A DNA stretch of 42,514 nucleotides from a virus: the IMG/VR virus record IMGVR_UViG_3300044846_000322, positions 1-42,514 of that record, one strand, 5' to 3'. This document shows, one piece after another, positions 12,070-21,551 of the stretch (the first letter of the stretch is position 1; each line of letters opens with the position of its first letter). Both the position numbers and the translations under genes were made by a program. A model generated the notes under the pieces. The model made no database searches. It saw nothing but the letters and a program-made list of their open reading frames with translations, and was not told the origin of the DNA.

Positions 12070-14261
12070 TGTTTAAAGAAATACCTACATATGAGAATGG
12101 TGTATGGGATGTAACCACATTCTATACAAGAGAGGAGTTTAAAGACTTTCTTTTATCTATGTTTAAAGAGCCAGGCAAGTATGACTTTAATGAAACTAGT
12201 AAGATCTTTAATGAAGAAGGACGTAAGTTTCAAAAACAGGGATACTATTGTGCAGCACCAATAAAGAGTAAAGACTTTATTACATACTGGAACGATCAAA
12301 AGAACAAATGTCGTAACGGTGTAATTATTAAAGATGCTGGCAATTCTTGGTTTATAAGTAGAGACTATTACATGTGGTTAAACTTTCTTCCTATCTATGA
12401 TAAAGAAGAAAAGAGGTTTGACTTTGCCAAAGTGAGAGATGCACAGTATCATATGGCTCTATATGAGCATTTAGCTGAAATGAACTGGAAGCATGCCATC
12501 ATTCTAAAAAAGCGTCAGATAGCATCCTCATATTTTCATATGGCTAAGCTAATCAACCAGTATTGGTTTGAAGAAGGAGCTGTATTAAAGATAGGAGCTA
12601 GTCTAAAGGATTACATTAATGAGAAAGGTTCATGGAAGTTTCTTGGTGAATACAAGAACTTTTTAAATGAACACACTGCATGGTATAGACCAGCAGAGCC
12701 AGACAAGGTGGGAGCTTGGCAGCAACAGATTAAAGTGAGAATGGGTGGTCGTGACACTTATAGAGGTTTGAAATCCACGATCAACCTATACTCCTTTGAG
12801 AAAGACCCGACACACGGTGTCGGTGGACCTGTCACCTATTTCTTTCATGAGGAAGCCGGTATTGCTCCAAAGATGGACGATACTTACGGGTTTATGAAAC
12901 CAGCATTGAAGTCTGGTCACATGATTACGGGCCAGTTTATTGCAGCTGGATCTGTCGGTGATTTAGACCAGTGCGAGCCTATGAAAGAATACATCATGCA
13001 TCCAGAAGAAAATGGATTTTATGCTGTAGAGTCTAATCTCATTGATAAAGATGGTACAATAGGAAAAACAGGTTTGTTTATTCCTGAACAATGGTCTATG
13101 CCTCCATACATAGATCAATGGGGCAACTCTAAAGTGGAAGAAGCTTTAGAAGCATTGGAGAAAGAGTTTGATAAGATGAAGAAGGACTTAGATCCGGCAG
13201 CTTATCAGTTGACAGTATCTCAGCAACCTCGGTGTATAGAAGAAGCATTTGCAACACGTAAGGTGAGTGTGTTTCCTCCACACTTAGTTGCTAAACAAAT
13301 GCAACGTATACAAGATAAAGAATATCCCACTGAATATTTAGAACTATCTCGTAATGCTGAGGGTAAGATTGTAGACAAACCTTCTAGAAAGATTCCTATC
13401 ATGGACTTTCCTGTATCTAAGAAGACAGAAGATAAAGAAGGAGTGTTATGTATTTACGAAAGACCTCATAAAGATCCTACATTTGGGATGTACTATGCTT
13501 CTGTGGACCCTGTTAGTGAAGGAAAGACCACTACATCTGATTCACTATGTTCTATATACGTATATAAGAATCCAGTGGAGGTTATAAAGGATGATGGTAA
13601 CGGATCTGTAAAGAACGAGATAGAACGTGACATGATTGTAGCATCATGGTGTGGACGTTTTGATGATCTTAATAAAACTCATGAAAGACTTGAGCTTCTT
13701 ATAGAATGGTATAATGCCTGGACTATTGTAGAAAATAACGTAGCTTTGTTTATTCAGTACATGATTTCAAAAAGAAAGCAGAAGTACTTAGTTCCAAAAG
13801 ATATGATCTTATTTTTAAAAGATATTGGTGCCAATAGAAATGTATTCCAAGAATATGGTTGGAAAAACGTAGGTACATTATTCAAAGGAAATGTACTATC
13901 TTATGGTATAGAGTTTACAAAAGAAGAACTAGATCATGAGACCAAAGAAAATGGTGACATTGTAAAGACAATATATGGTGTTGAACGTATCCCTGATATT
14001 ATGCTTCTAAAAGAGATGCAAGCATACAGAGATGGTCTAAACGTAGATAGATTAGTAGCTTTTTGTGCTCTTATAGCTTTTGCAAAGGTGCAACAGAGTA
14101 ACAGAGGATTGACTAAACGTGTAGAAGTTACAAAAGAAAACTTGGATAACTCCCAGAAATTTAGTAAATTAAATTGGAGCCCCTTTAGACATATAGGTGG
14201 CTCTAAAGGTAATGGAGTTAATTCAAAAAGCCCACGTAATCCCTTTAAAAATATGAGATAA
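12069..14261 (+). CDS. terL: Terminase large subunit (TerL)
   Basis: A 730-residue protein of normal length for a two-domain large terminase: the ATPase that pumps DNA through the portal plus the nuclease that cuts genome ends. ATPase domain: a deviant Walker A (I-L-K-K-R-Q-I-A-S-S-Y, 145-155) with the Lys at the front of the loop rather than before the Ser, as in lambda-type terminases; Walker B V-T-Y-F-F-H-E-E (255-262) with the catalytic Glu; coupling motif A-A-G-S-V-G-D (292-298). RNase H-like nuclease domain: first Asp in Y-Y-A-S-V-D-P (D480), Glu in I-V-E-N-N (E555), Asp in I-P-D-I-M (D643). It is followed after two bases by a small gene and then the portal. Confidence 0.95.
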   Translation: MFKEIPTYENGVWDVTTFYTREEFKDFLLSMFKEPGKYDFNETSKIFNEEGRKFQKQGYYCAAPIKSKDFITYWNDQKNKCRNGVIIKDAGNSWFISRDYYMWLNFLPIYDKEEKRFDFAKVRDAQYHMALYEHLAEMNWKHAIILKKRQIASSYFHMAKLINQYWFEEGAVLKIGASLKDYINEKGSWKFLGEYKNFLNEHTAWYRPAEPDKVGAWQQQIKVRMGGRDTYRGLKSTINLYSFEKDPTHGVGGPVTYFFHEEAGIAPKMDDTYGFMKPALKSGHMITGQFIAAGSVGDLDQCEPMKEYIMHPEENGFYAVESNLIDKDGTIGKTGLFIPEQWSMPPYIDQWGNSKVEEALEALEKEFDKMKKDLDPAAYQLTVSQQPRCIEEAFATRKVSVFPPHLVAKQMQRIQDKEYPTEYLELSRNAEGKIVDKPSRKIPIMDFPVSKKTEDKEGVLCIYERPHKDPTFGMYYASVDPVSEGKTTTSDSLCSIYVYKNPVEVIKDDGNGSVKNEIERDMIVASWCGRFDDLNKTHERLELLIEWYNAWTIVENNVALFIQYMISKRKQKYLVPKDMILFLKDIGANRNVFQEYGWKNVGTLFKGNVLSYGIEFTKEELDHETKENGDIVKTIYGVERIPDIMLLKEMQAYRDGLNVDRLVAFCALIAFAKVQQSNRGLTKRVEVTKENLDNSQKFSKLNWSPFRHIGGSKGNGVNSKSPRNPFKNMR

Positions 14262-14263
14262 TT

Positions 14264-14533
14264 ATGGAAAATCAAGAACTTCATGCTCAAAAAGTAACTA
14301 TTCTTTCTAGATTGATTAAAGAAAACTACCTAACCCTTGAGGAAGCTTTGCTTCTTTTAAAGGATGAAGAGCCTAAACAAGCTCCAATAAATATTGTAAG
14401 TGGTGGTAGTACAATTAGCTATCCTTCTTTGGGTACTTGGAGTCCAACTACTAACTATCCTTCGTTCATCTCTACAACTGGCACATCTTTTATTAATACA
14501 GCTGTAGATAATTCAGCAGACTTAAATACTTAA
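14264..14533 (+). CDS. Small protein between terminase and portal
   Basis: An 89-residue protein. The N-terminal 40 residues form an amphipathic helix (Q-K-V-T-I-L-S-R-L-I-K-E-N-Y-L-T-L-E-E-A). The C-terminal half is a Ser/Thr/Pro/Tyr-rich, probably disordered tail (S-T-I-S-Y-P-S-L-G-T-W-S-P). No family is recognised. Its place between terminase and portal, with gaps of two and five bases, suggests a structural or assembly role, possibly as a head decoration or adaptor, but the sequence does not show it. Confidence 0.6.
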   Translation: MENQELHAQKVTILSRLIKENYLTLEEALLLLKDEEPKQAPINIVSGGSTISYPSLGTWSPTTNYPSFISTTGTSFINTAVDNSADLNT

Positions 14534-14538
14534 CTATC

Positions 14539-17289
14539 ATGCAGATATATAATGCTCTAGATCTTAAATCTGGGAAAAAGGCGGATTATAACAAAATGGG
14601 TACACTTACCCAGCCTGTCCAGTTTATATCTGAAAAGGAAAAAGACGAAGAGTGGAGATCTTGGAACCTAGATTGGCTAGAATTTCAAGGAATGAAACAG
14701 CTTAGACGTAATGCTCGTAGACTCATGAAGAACTACAAGCTTGCTAAAGGTATTATTGACAAAGCTGATTATATTGTAGAAGAGGATAATGAGATGGCAG
14801 ATCTTATTGACACACTTACAAAAGAAGATGAATCTGCTTTAGAACTTAAGTTTTATCCTATTATTCCTAACGTAATTAACGTATTATGTAATGAGTTTTC
14901 CAAAAGAAGCTCACGTATTATGTTTAAAGCTATGGATGACATCTCTCATAACGAGATGATGGAAGAAAAGCGTGGTATGGTGGAGAAAGTCTTGCTTGAA
15001 GATGCTGAAAGGAAGATGATGATGGAGATGATGGCTATGGGTATTGAGCTTGACTCTGAAGAAATGCAGAAAGCATTAGCTCCAGAAAGCTTACAACAAC
15101 TTCCTGAGATTGAAGGATTCTTCCGTAAAGACTACAAGTCTATGATTGAGCAATGGGCTAGTCATCAGATGTCTGTAGACGAGGAAAGATTTAAACTACA
15201 AGAATTAGAAGAGCGTGGATTTAAAGACATGCTTATTACAGATAGAGAGTTCTGGCATTTTAAAATGAATGAAGATGACTATGAACTAGAACTTTGGAAC
15301 CCACTTTTAACTTTTTATCATAAGTCTCCAGATGTTAGATACATCTCCCAAGGTAATTGGGTCGGTAAGATGGATATGATGTCCGTATCGGACGTTATTG
15401 ACAAGTATGGATGGATGATGAACGAGGAACAAATGGAGTCCTTAGAAGCCATCTATCCGGTCCGTTCAGCAGGCTATGCTGTACAGGGTTACCAGAATGA
15501 TGGTACTTATTATGATCCTACTAAATCTCATGATTGGAATACAGAAATGCCATCATTGGGGTATAGACAATATGCTTCTTTATACGACACTAAGTTTGGT
15601 ACAGGAGATATTGTAGAATGGATCTTATCAGACTCAGAAGACACTGTAGATTTTGGTAAGACTCATCTATTACGTGTTTCTACTATTTATTGGAAGAGTC
15701 AACGTAAGATAGGTCACTTAACTAAGATTACAGAAGAAGGAGAAATTATACAGGATATCATCACTGAAGAATATAAAGTGACAGATAAGCCTTTGTATAA
15801 TACATCTATATACAAACAAAAGTCCAAAGATAACTTAATCTTTGGTGAACATATTGACTGGATTTGGATTAATGAAACATGGGGTGGAGTGAAGATTGGT
15901 CCTAATAGACCAGCGTTTTGGGGTATGAATAACCCAGGTGGCATCAATCCAATTTATTTGGGACTGAATGGTGGCAAACCAGGAAGAGTTCCGTTCCAGT
16001 TTAAAGGAGATGCAACATTATATGGCTGTAAACTACCAGTGGAAGGTTCTGTGTTCGGTGATCGTAATACCCGCAGTATTTCATTGGTAGATCTTATGAA
16101 ACCATACCAGATAGGCTATAACATTGTAAATAACCAAATAGCAGATATCTTAGTTGATGAGCTTGGTACGGTTATTATGTTGGACCAGAACTCTTTGCCT
16201 CGTCACTCCATGGGAGAAGATTGGGGTAAAAATAATCTGGCCAAAGCCTATGTGGCTATGAAGAACTTCCAGATGTTGCCTTTAGATACGTCTATTACAA
16301 ACACTGAGAATGCTCTTAACTTCCAACACTATCAAGTGTTGAACCTAGAACAAACTAACCGTTTACTTTCTCGTGTAAACTTAGCAAGTTATTTCAAGAA
16401 CCAAGCTTTTGAGGTGATTGGTCTTAACCCACAACGTATGGGCCAAGCTATTGCACAACAAACAGCTACAGGTATTGAACAAGCTATGTCTGCTTCTTAT
16501 GCACAGACAGAGCAGTATTTCATACAACACTCTGATAACTTAATGCCTAGAGTTCACCAAATGAGAACTGACTTGGCTCAGTATTATCATTCTAACAAAC
16601 CTAGTGTACGTCTTCAGTATATCACTTCTAAAGATGAGAAGGTTAACTTTGAGATTAACGGCACTGAGTTGTTAATGAGAGACTTAAACATATTCTGCAC
16701 CACTAAGACTAATTCTCGTGCTGTAATGGAGCAGCTTAAACAACTAGCTATTAACAATAACACCACTGGTGCTTCTATATATGATCTAGGTAATGTTATT
16801 AAGTCTGAGTCTATTGCAGAACTTACTGGTGTTCTTAAGAATGCAGAACAAAAGGTACAGTCTCAGAAAGAATCTGAAATGCAGCAGCAACAAGAAATGC
16901 AGAAGCAGATGATTGAGTCTCAAGAGAAGCAGAAAGCAATGGATCTTCAGTTTAGATCTGAACAAGCTGATATGGATAGACAAACACAGCTTACAGTGGC
17001 AGAGATTAGAGCAGCAGGTTATGGTGCCACTGTAGATATTAATCAAAACCAGGTTTCAGATTACCAAGATGCTTTAGAAGGTATTCGTCAGGAACAACGC
17101 TATCAAGATCAGATGAACTTGAAACGTGAATCTGAGATGACTAAGAAAGAACAGGGTAATCAGAAACTACAGATTGAGCGTGAATCATTACAAGCTAGAA
17201 AAGAAATAGCAGACAAACAGTTACAAGTTGCTAAAGAAAATAAAAATAAATATGATGTCTCTAAATCTTCTGATAAAAAGACAAAATAG
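14539..17289 (+). CDS. Portal protein
   Basis: A 916-residue protein, the dodecameric ring at the packaging vertex by family and position. The N-terminal 250 residues are helical and charged, and the central part is beta-rich with many Trp/Tyr (clip and wing). The stem region near 530-640 includes the motif G-L-N-P-Q-R-M-G-Q and an A-M-S-A-S-Y-A helix typical of crAss-like and related portals. The C-terminal ~160 residues (about 760-916) are an extremely Gln/Lys/Glu-rich coiled coil (repeats of M-Q-Q-Q-Q-E-M-Q-K-Q), which probably forms the long barrel projecting into the capsid. The length fits the large portals of these phages. It directly follows the terminase genes. Confidence 0.9.
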   Translation: MQIYNALDLKSGKKADYNKMGTLTQPVQFISEKEKDEEWRSWNLDWLEFQGMKQLRRNARRLMKNYKLAKGIIDKADYIVEEDNEMADLIDTLTKEDESALELKFYPIIPNVINVLCNEFSKRSSRIMFKAMDDISHNEMMEEKRGMVEKVLLEDAERKMMMEMMAMGIELDSEEMQKALAPESLQQLPEIEGFFRKDYKSMIEQWASHQMSVDEERFKLQELEERGFKDMLITDREFWHFKMNEDDYELELWNPLLTFYHKSPDVRYISQGNWVGKMDMMSVSDVIDKYGWMMNEEQMESLEAIYPVRSAGYAVQGYQNDGTYYDPTKSHDWNTEMPSLGYRQYASLYDTKFGTGDIVEWILSDSEDTVDFGKTHLLRVSTIYWKSQRKIGHLTKITEEGEIIQDIITEEYKVTDKPLYNTSIYKQKSKDNLIFGEHIDWIWINETWGGVKIGPNRPAFWGMNNPGGINPIYLGLNGGKPGRVPFQFKGDATLYGCKLPVEGSVFGDRNTRSISLVDLMKPYQIGYNIVNNQIADILVDELGTVIMLDQNSLPRHSMGEDWGKNNLAKAYVAMKNFQMLPLDTSITNTENALNFQHYQVLNLEQTNRLLSRVNLASYFKNQAFEVIGLNPQRMGQAIAQQTATGIEQAMSASYAQTEQYFIQHSDNLMPRVHQMRTDLAQYYHSNKPSVRLQYITSKDEKVNFEINGTELLMRDLNIFCTTKTNSRAVMEQLKQLAINNNTTGASIYDLGNVIKSESIAELTGVLKNAEQKVQSQKESEMQQQQEMQKQMIESQEKQKAMDLQFRSEQADMDRQTQLTVAEIRAAGYGATVDINQNQVSDYQDALEGIRQEQRYQDQMNLKRESEMTKKEQGNQKLQIERESLQARKEIADKQLQVAKENKNKYDVSKSSDKKTK

Positions 17290-17357
17290 TTATAGCTCTA
17301 TTATCCACACCTTAGATAAAAATATTACAGGATAAGTAAATTTTTAAGATTTAAGTT

Positions 17358-17365
17358 GTATATTA
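17358..17365 (+). promoter_or_regulatory. Candidate promoter box GTATATTA
   Basis: GTATATTA in the 109-base gap after the portal gene, 34 bases before the next start codon. The same octamer is found at 7284 and 24151. No TTTG at 19 bases is present here, so the match is partial. The leader ends ACCAAACAAA directly before ATG. Confidence 0.3.
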
Positions 17366-17398
17366 ATTATGTAGAGATACACAAAAAAACCAAACAAA

Positions 17399-18664
17399 AT
17401 GACTGATACTCAAACCAATGTACAGACATCTGTACAACAAGTGGATCTTGATATTGACAGTTGGTTAGGAGCACCTGGTGCAGACAGCATCGTTACTCCT
17501 AGCACTGAAGATAAAAAAGACCAAAAACCCAACATCTTTAGTCAAGGAAAGTTTGATACAAGCTTCCTAGATGAAGAAGATAATACTGATAAAGATGAAA
17601 ATGCTGATGGAAAGCCAAAAGATCCTGATGCAGCTAAAAACTTTATTAATGACCTTGTGAATGTAGATGATAATGATCAAGATGATGATCAGCCATCTAA
17701 ATCTAAAGGTGGAAGACCTAAGACAGAAAAGTCTGGCTTAGTAGAGTTTCTTAAAAAACGAATAGAGTCAAAAGAGATGTTTGCTTTTGATGACTATGAT
17801 GAGGGTAACCAGTCTCTTGAAGAGTACTTAGGTGGTCTTGGAGAGAAAGATGTTGAGGAGCTATGGCAAGCCAACATTGATAACTTAAAACAAGAAGTTG
17901 CTGCTAAGACACCCCAAGAGTTTTTTGAGTCACTACCAGAAGAGTTGCAATATGCAGCTAAGTATGTGGCAGATGGAGGACAAGATTTAAAAGGTCTTTT
18001 CCAAGCTCTAGCACAAGTTGAGCAAGTTCGTCAGCTTGACCCTACTAAAGAGAACGATCAGGAAGGTATTGTAAGATCTTATTTACAAGCCACCGGATTT
18101 GGTAACGAAGAGGAGATTGATGAAGAACTAACTACTTGGAAAGATCTAGGAGTACTAGAGAAAAAAGCCAAGCAGTTTAAGCCAAAGTTGGATCAGATGC
18201 AAGAAGAGTTTGTACAATCTCAGATTGTTGAACAAGAAAGCAGAAAGATTCAGCAGGAACAAGCAGCAGACACTTACATGAAAAGTGTATTTGAAGCTCT
18301 TAGACCGGCAGAGATCAACGGACTTAAGTTGGATAAGAAAACTCAGGCTCAGTTATATAGTGGACTAGTTCAACCAAACTATCCTTCTATTAGTGGAAGA
18401 CCAACTAACCAGTTGGGTCATCTTTTAGAGAAGTATCAGTTTGTAGAACCTAACTACCCATTAATTGCTGAAGCACTTTGGTTACTATCTAATCCTGAAG
18501 AATACCGCCAGACTCTTGTAAAACAAGGGAAGAACCAAGCGGTAGAACAAACAGTGAGACAATTGAAGACTGAACAAAGTCGTAAGAATGTTTCTACTTA
18601 TCAGGAAGAAGATGAAACTAGATCTAGAAAGATTGCTAGACCTACAAACATATTTAAACGCTAA
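17399..18664 (+). CDS. Probable capsid scaffolding protein
   Basis: A 421-residue acidic, low-complexity protein between portal and major capsid protein, the classic scaffold position. Residues 40-100 are rich in D/E/N/K with almost no hydrophobic core. Residues 130-300 are long helices with Q/E repeats (Q-E-E-F-V-Q-S-Q-I-V-E-Q-E-S-R-K-I-Q-Q). The C-terminus is basic and ends I-A-R-P-T-N-I-F-K-R, as expected for the capsid-binding hook of scaffolds. There is no protease motif. Function rests on context and composition; an alternative is a minor head protein. Confidence 0.65.
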   Translation: MTDTQTNVQTSVQQVDLDIDSWLGAPGADSIVTPSTEDKKDQKPNIFSQGKFDTSFLDEEDNTDKDENADGKPKDPDAAKNFINDLVNVDDNDQDDDQPSKSKGGRPKTEKSGLVEFLKKRIESKEMFAFDDYDEGNQSLEEYLGGLGEKDVEELWQANIDNLKQEVAAKTPQEFFESLPEELQYAAKYVADGGQDLKGLFQALAQVEQVRQLDPTKENDQEGIVRSYLQATGFGNEEEIDEELTTWKDLGVLEKKAKQFKPKLDQMQEEFVQSQIVEQESRKIQQEQAADTYMKSVFEALRPAEINGLKLDKKTQAQLYSGLVQPNYPSISGRPTNQLGHLLEKYQFVEPNYPLIAEALWLLSNPEEYRQTLVKQGKNQAVEQTVRQLKTEQSRKNVSTYQEEDETRSRKIARPTNIFKR

Positions 18665-18686
18665 TTTACTTAAACTATTTATTATT

Positions 18687-18707
18687 AACCCTTTAAATTT
18701 AAAAGCC
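18687..18707 (+). promoter_or_regulatory. Dyad leader element of the capsid gene
   Basis: AACCCTTTAAATT followed by TAAAAGCC, ending two bases before the ATG of the major capsid gene. It contains the palindrome TTTAAATTTAAA. The same element, also ending two bases before ATG, stands in front of the 22716 gene. It is probably a shared translation or transcription control site. Confidence 0.6.
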
Positions 18708-18709
18708 TC

Positions 18710-20329
18710 ATGGCAACTCCAGTTTTGAACAATGGTATATTTCTACGAGATACCAGCTACCAGACTAGCTCGCACGTAGACAGCTACCACCTTTCAAACT
18801 TGCTAAAGTCAGCTGAACCTACAGATTTAGGTCCAGTAGATTTATGGGCTATGGCACAAAAAGTAGAAATGCCTTTGTACCAAATGTCCAGCTTTGGCGG
18901 TAAGAACGTTATCTCAGTAGATAATGCACGTGGTGAGTACAAGTGGCAGATTCCAGTAACGCAGGATCTCCCATACATTACAGAAGATATTGAATCAGCA
19001 AATGCCACTAAAGGTATTGATGGTCAAGCTTTCAAGATTAAAATTAACAAGCGTTCTTTTGGTCATGGTGATATCATCACTTATGACAAGTACAATGGTG
19101 TGGAAATGTACATCACAGCTGACGATATTATCCCAGCAGGTGACGGTTTCATCTACACTGTTCAGTTGGTAAACAACGACAATGCTAAGTATTTGGATAA
19201 CAAATATCTTAAAGTTGGTACTAAGGTGTTCCGTAAAGGATCTGCTCGTGGTGAATACGGTGAGCGTTTCTCTGATATCGGTAACATCAATGCAGGTTTC
19301 CGTGAATTTTACAACTACGTAGGTGGTGCTGAAGCTCACGTTCATTATTCTGTAAGCTCTAGAGCTGACTTGATGATGAAAGGTGGAATGAAAGCTGACG
19401 GAACTGTTCCAGTTATTGAAATGTGGAGAAACTTCGACAAGAACGTTGATCCTTCAGTTTCAAGTTTGGAAACAATGGCTTCTAAAATGGGTAAAGACTA
19501 TGTAAAGAAAGCTTACGAATCAGGACAGCTTACTCGTACATTCTTAACTGCAATGGAAGCAGCTCACTTGAGCAAAATTGCTAATGACATTGAAACCTAC
19601 TTAATGTGGGGTCAAGGTGGTAAGGTTAAGCAAGATGGTCCAGATGACATCAGATTATCTGTAGGTCTTTGGAAGCAGTTGGATAACTCTTACAAGCGTA
19701 TTTACAACAAAGGTTCTTTCAACTTAGATTTGTTTAAGTCTGAGATCTTCAACTTCTTTAATGGTAAAGTTGAGTTTCAAGGTCCAGATCCTAAGCGTGA
19801 ATTAGTTGTACAAACTGGCCTTGGTGGTATGAAGCTTGTAAACGAAGCTATTAAGCGTGAGGCTATCAACTCTGGCTTAGTGATCAATGCATCAGAAGTA
19901 GGAGCAATCACTGGTAAAGGTATGGATCTAAACTTTGGTTTTGCATACACTCAATACGTTATTCCTTTCTTGGCTAACGTTAAGTTTGTATTGAACCCAG
20001 CGTTTGATAACGTTCATACTAACGACATTGAGAACCCTATTATTGATGGTTTCCCATTAAGTTCTTATAATTTCATTATCTTTGATATCACACAGAATAC
20101 TAACGACAACATCTTCTTGTTGAAGTTATCTTGGGATAATCAATTGAAGTGGTTCTACCAAAACGGTACAATGGACTACATGGGACGTACCCAAGGCTTC
20201 CAGTCTTCTGGACAGTTCAACGGTTACCGTGTATTCATGACACAGACAATGCCAGCTATCTGGGTTAAAGACCCAACCAAGGTGTTGAAAATTGTTATGA
20301 GAAATCCAGTTACTGGAGGATCATTCTAA
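18710..20329 (+). CDS. Major capsid protein
   Basis: A 539-residue protein with the composition and context of an HK97-fold major capsid protein: it follows the probable scaffold and has an N-terminal extension (V-L-N-N-G-I-F-L-R-D), an insertion domain with many Gly/Asp (about 130-220), and long helices around 255-320 (M-A-S-K-M-G-K-D-Y-V-K-K-A-Y-E-S-G). A strand-rich C-terminal half closes with A-I-W-V-K-D-P-T-K-V-L-K-I-V. Codons are those of highly expressed genes (CGT, GGT, AAC, TTC), visibly different from most neighbours. The gene stands apart with its own leader element and a perfect hairpin just after the stop codon. Sequence families of this type occur in large Bacteroidota phages. 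Confidence 0.9.
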   Translation: MATPVLNNGIFLRDTSYQTSSHVDSYHLSNLLKSAEPTDLGPVDLWAMAQKVEMPLYQMSSFGGKNVISVDNARGEYKWQIPVTQDLPYITEDIESANATKGIDGQAFKIKINKRSFGHGDIITYDKYNGVEMYITADDIIPAGDGFIYTVQLVNNDNAKYLDNKYLKVGTKVFRKGSARGEYGERFSDIGNINAGFREFYNYVGGAEAHVHYSVSSRADLMMKGGMKADGTVPVIEMWRNFDKNVDPSVSSLETMASKMGKDYVKKAYESGQLTRTFLTAMEAAHLSKIANDIETYLMWGQGGKVKQDGPDDIRLSVGLWKQLDNSYKRIYNKGSFNLDLFKSEIFNFFNGKVEFQGPDPKRELVVQTGLGGMKLVNEAIKREAINSGLVINASEVGAITGKGMDLNFGFAYTQYVIPFLANVKFVLNPAFDNVHTNDIENPIIDGFPLSSYNFIIFDITQNTNDNIFLLKLSWDNQLKWFYQNGTMDYMGRTQGFQSSGQFNGYRVFMTQTMPAIWVKDPTKVLKIVMRNPVTGGSF

Positions 20330-20343
20330 AAAATAGTATCTAA

Positions 20344-20367
20344 GGCAGGGGTGTAAAGTCCCCTGCC
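20344..20367 (+). terminator. Perfect 8-bp hairpin after the capsid gene
   Basis: GGCAGGGG-TGTAAAGT-CCCCTGCC lies 14 bases after the capsid stop codon. There is no T tract behind it (AAACG follows), so it may be a partial terminator or a 3' stabiliser that keeps capsid mRNA abundant relative to downstream genes. Confidence 0.6.
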
Positions 20368-20526
20368 AAACGATACATCAGTGCCGCCCTGTAGATAAGT
20401 ATCTCCAGGCTTCCTATTGTATGCGTACCATGGTGATCACATGAGGAGCTCGCAACTCTTAATAGGTTCTAAATATAAAAGGTTACATTTGTAACCAGTT
20501 ATAAATAAAAACCAAACAAACCAAAC
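20368..20526 (+). other. Structured spacer between capsid and next gene
   Basis: About 160 bases without a gene. CCTG/CAGG encloses AGAT-AAGT-ATCT (about 20391-20416). Palindromes ACCATGGT, GTGATCAC and GAGCTC follow within 40 bases, then GGTTAC-ATTT-GTAACC near 20480-20495. The region ends in CCAAACAAACCAAAC before the next ATG. I see no tRNA. Confidence 0.4.
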
Positions 20527-21543
20527 ATGAGCGGAGTAACAATCGTGGAGAAGTATCCACAAAACAAAAAGTCCACTATTGCCATTAGACCTTTTTTTGA
20601 TCCAATGGTTGATAATATGGGACTACAGAAGTACGGATTAAGTCTTTTTGACGGAGCGTTCCACGAAGAACAATTAGCTTGTCTAGAGATTAACGGCATC
20701 AAAAGATACGTAACTGGCTTAAATGAGTTTTCTCCAGATGTAAAAGATTTACCAGCTGAAGAACAAGAAGCTAAGATTAAGCAGATACGTGTAGTTGTTG
20801 CTCAGTTAGAAAGAGAATTAGCTGCTAATGTAGTTGATGCAACTGACGAAGAGTTTTGGAATAAGATCAAACTCATGAAACCTGATAACTCAGTCTTTTG
20901 GGATAAGATCAAAATTAGATGTGGTAATGAACCAAGTTTTCTAGAGCCTGATAAAGACCCTTATGATCTAATTAGATTATATGCAATTGAAGCAGGTGGG
21001 TTTTGTATAGTGGCTAAAAGTTTAGAAGAAGCTCGCAGAATGCCAGTTCCTCCTAAGTTTTATCTTGATAAACTTGAAGAAACAGCATCAGTACAAACAG
21101 AAGTTAAGAAGATCCGTAACAAAGCTCTTTCTGAACTTCAGAAGTTATTTGACAAGAATCAGAATAAACTATTGTATGTAGCAAAAGTGTTAGATGCTAA
21201 TAGTGCTCAGTATAAGAAGTCTACTCCTAATGATATTGTCTATGATAACATGGATAAATATATAAACGGAGATTTAGTTGAAAAAGACAAACGTAAGACT
21301 GCTCAAAGGTTCTTAGATATATCTACTCTTGATATGGAAACATTAAAGATTAGAGCTATTGTAAAAGACTGTACATATTACAAGTTTATTGCAACTAAAG
21401 CTGATGGGTTTATATATCATATGGAAACTACTACAATGTTAGGACGTACTCCATCTGATTGTGTAGAATACCTTAAGAATCCTTTGAATGAGGAGATTTT
21501 GGTAAACTTGACTAAGAAAGTAGAAAAATACTGGAATCAGTAA
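20527..21543 (+). CDS. Conserved head-region protein, unknown
   Basis: A 338-residue protein of a family I recognise from related Bacteroidota phages, always downstream of the capsid gene, but without known function. Features are an N-terminal F-F-D-P-M-V-D-N-M-G (23-32), Y-V-T-G-L-N-E-F-S-P-D-V (about 60-71), a central Glu/Lys-rich helix, K-S-T-P-N-D-I-V-Y-D-N-M-D-K-Y-I-N-G (around 228-245) and T-M-L-G-R-T-P-S-D-C-V-E-Y-L-K-N-P-L near the C-terminus. Being soluble and helical, it may be a head completion or scaffold-like protein. The start is preceded by the A-rich leader CCAAACAAACCAAAC. Confidence 0.75.
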   Translation: MSGVTIVEKYPQNKKSTIAIRPFFDPMVDNMGLQKYGLSLFDGAFHEEQLACLEINGIKRYVTGLNEFSPDVKDLPAEEQEAKIKQIRVVVAQLERELAANVVDATDEEFWNKIKLMKPDNSVFWDKIKIRCGNEPSFLEPDKDPYDLIRLYAIEAGGFCIVAKSLEEARRMPVPPKFYLDKLEETASVQTEVKKIRNKALSELQKLFDKNQNKLLYVAKVLDANSAQYKKSTPNDIVYDNMDKYINGDLVEKDKRKTAQRFLDISTLDMETLKIRAIVKDCTYYKFIATKADGFIYHMETTTMLGRTPSDCVEYLKNPLNEEILVNLTKKVEKYWNQ

Positions 21544-21551
21544 AATAGTAT

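Noticed and set aside
18995-19345. Leftward 116-codon frame inside the capsid gene
   Set aside because: Antisense shadow of the highly biased capsid codons.
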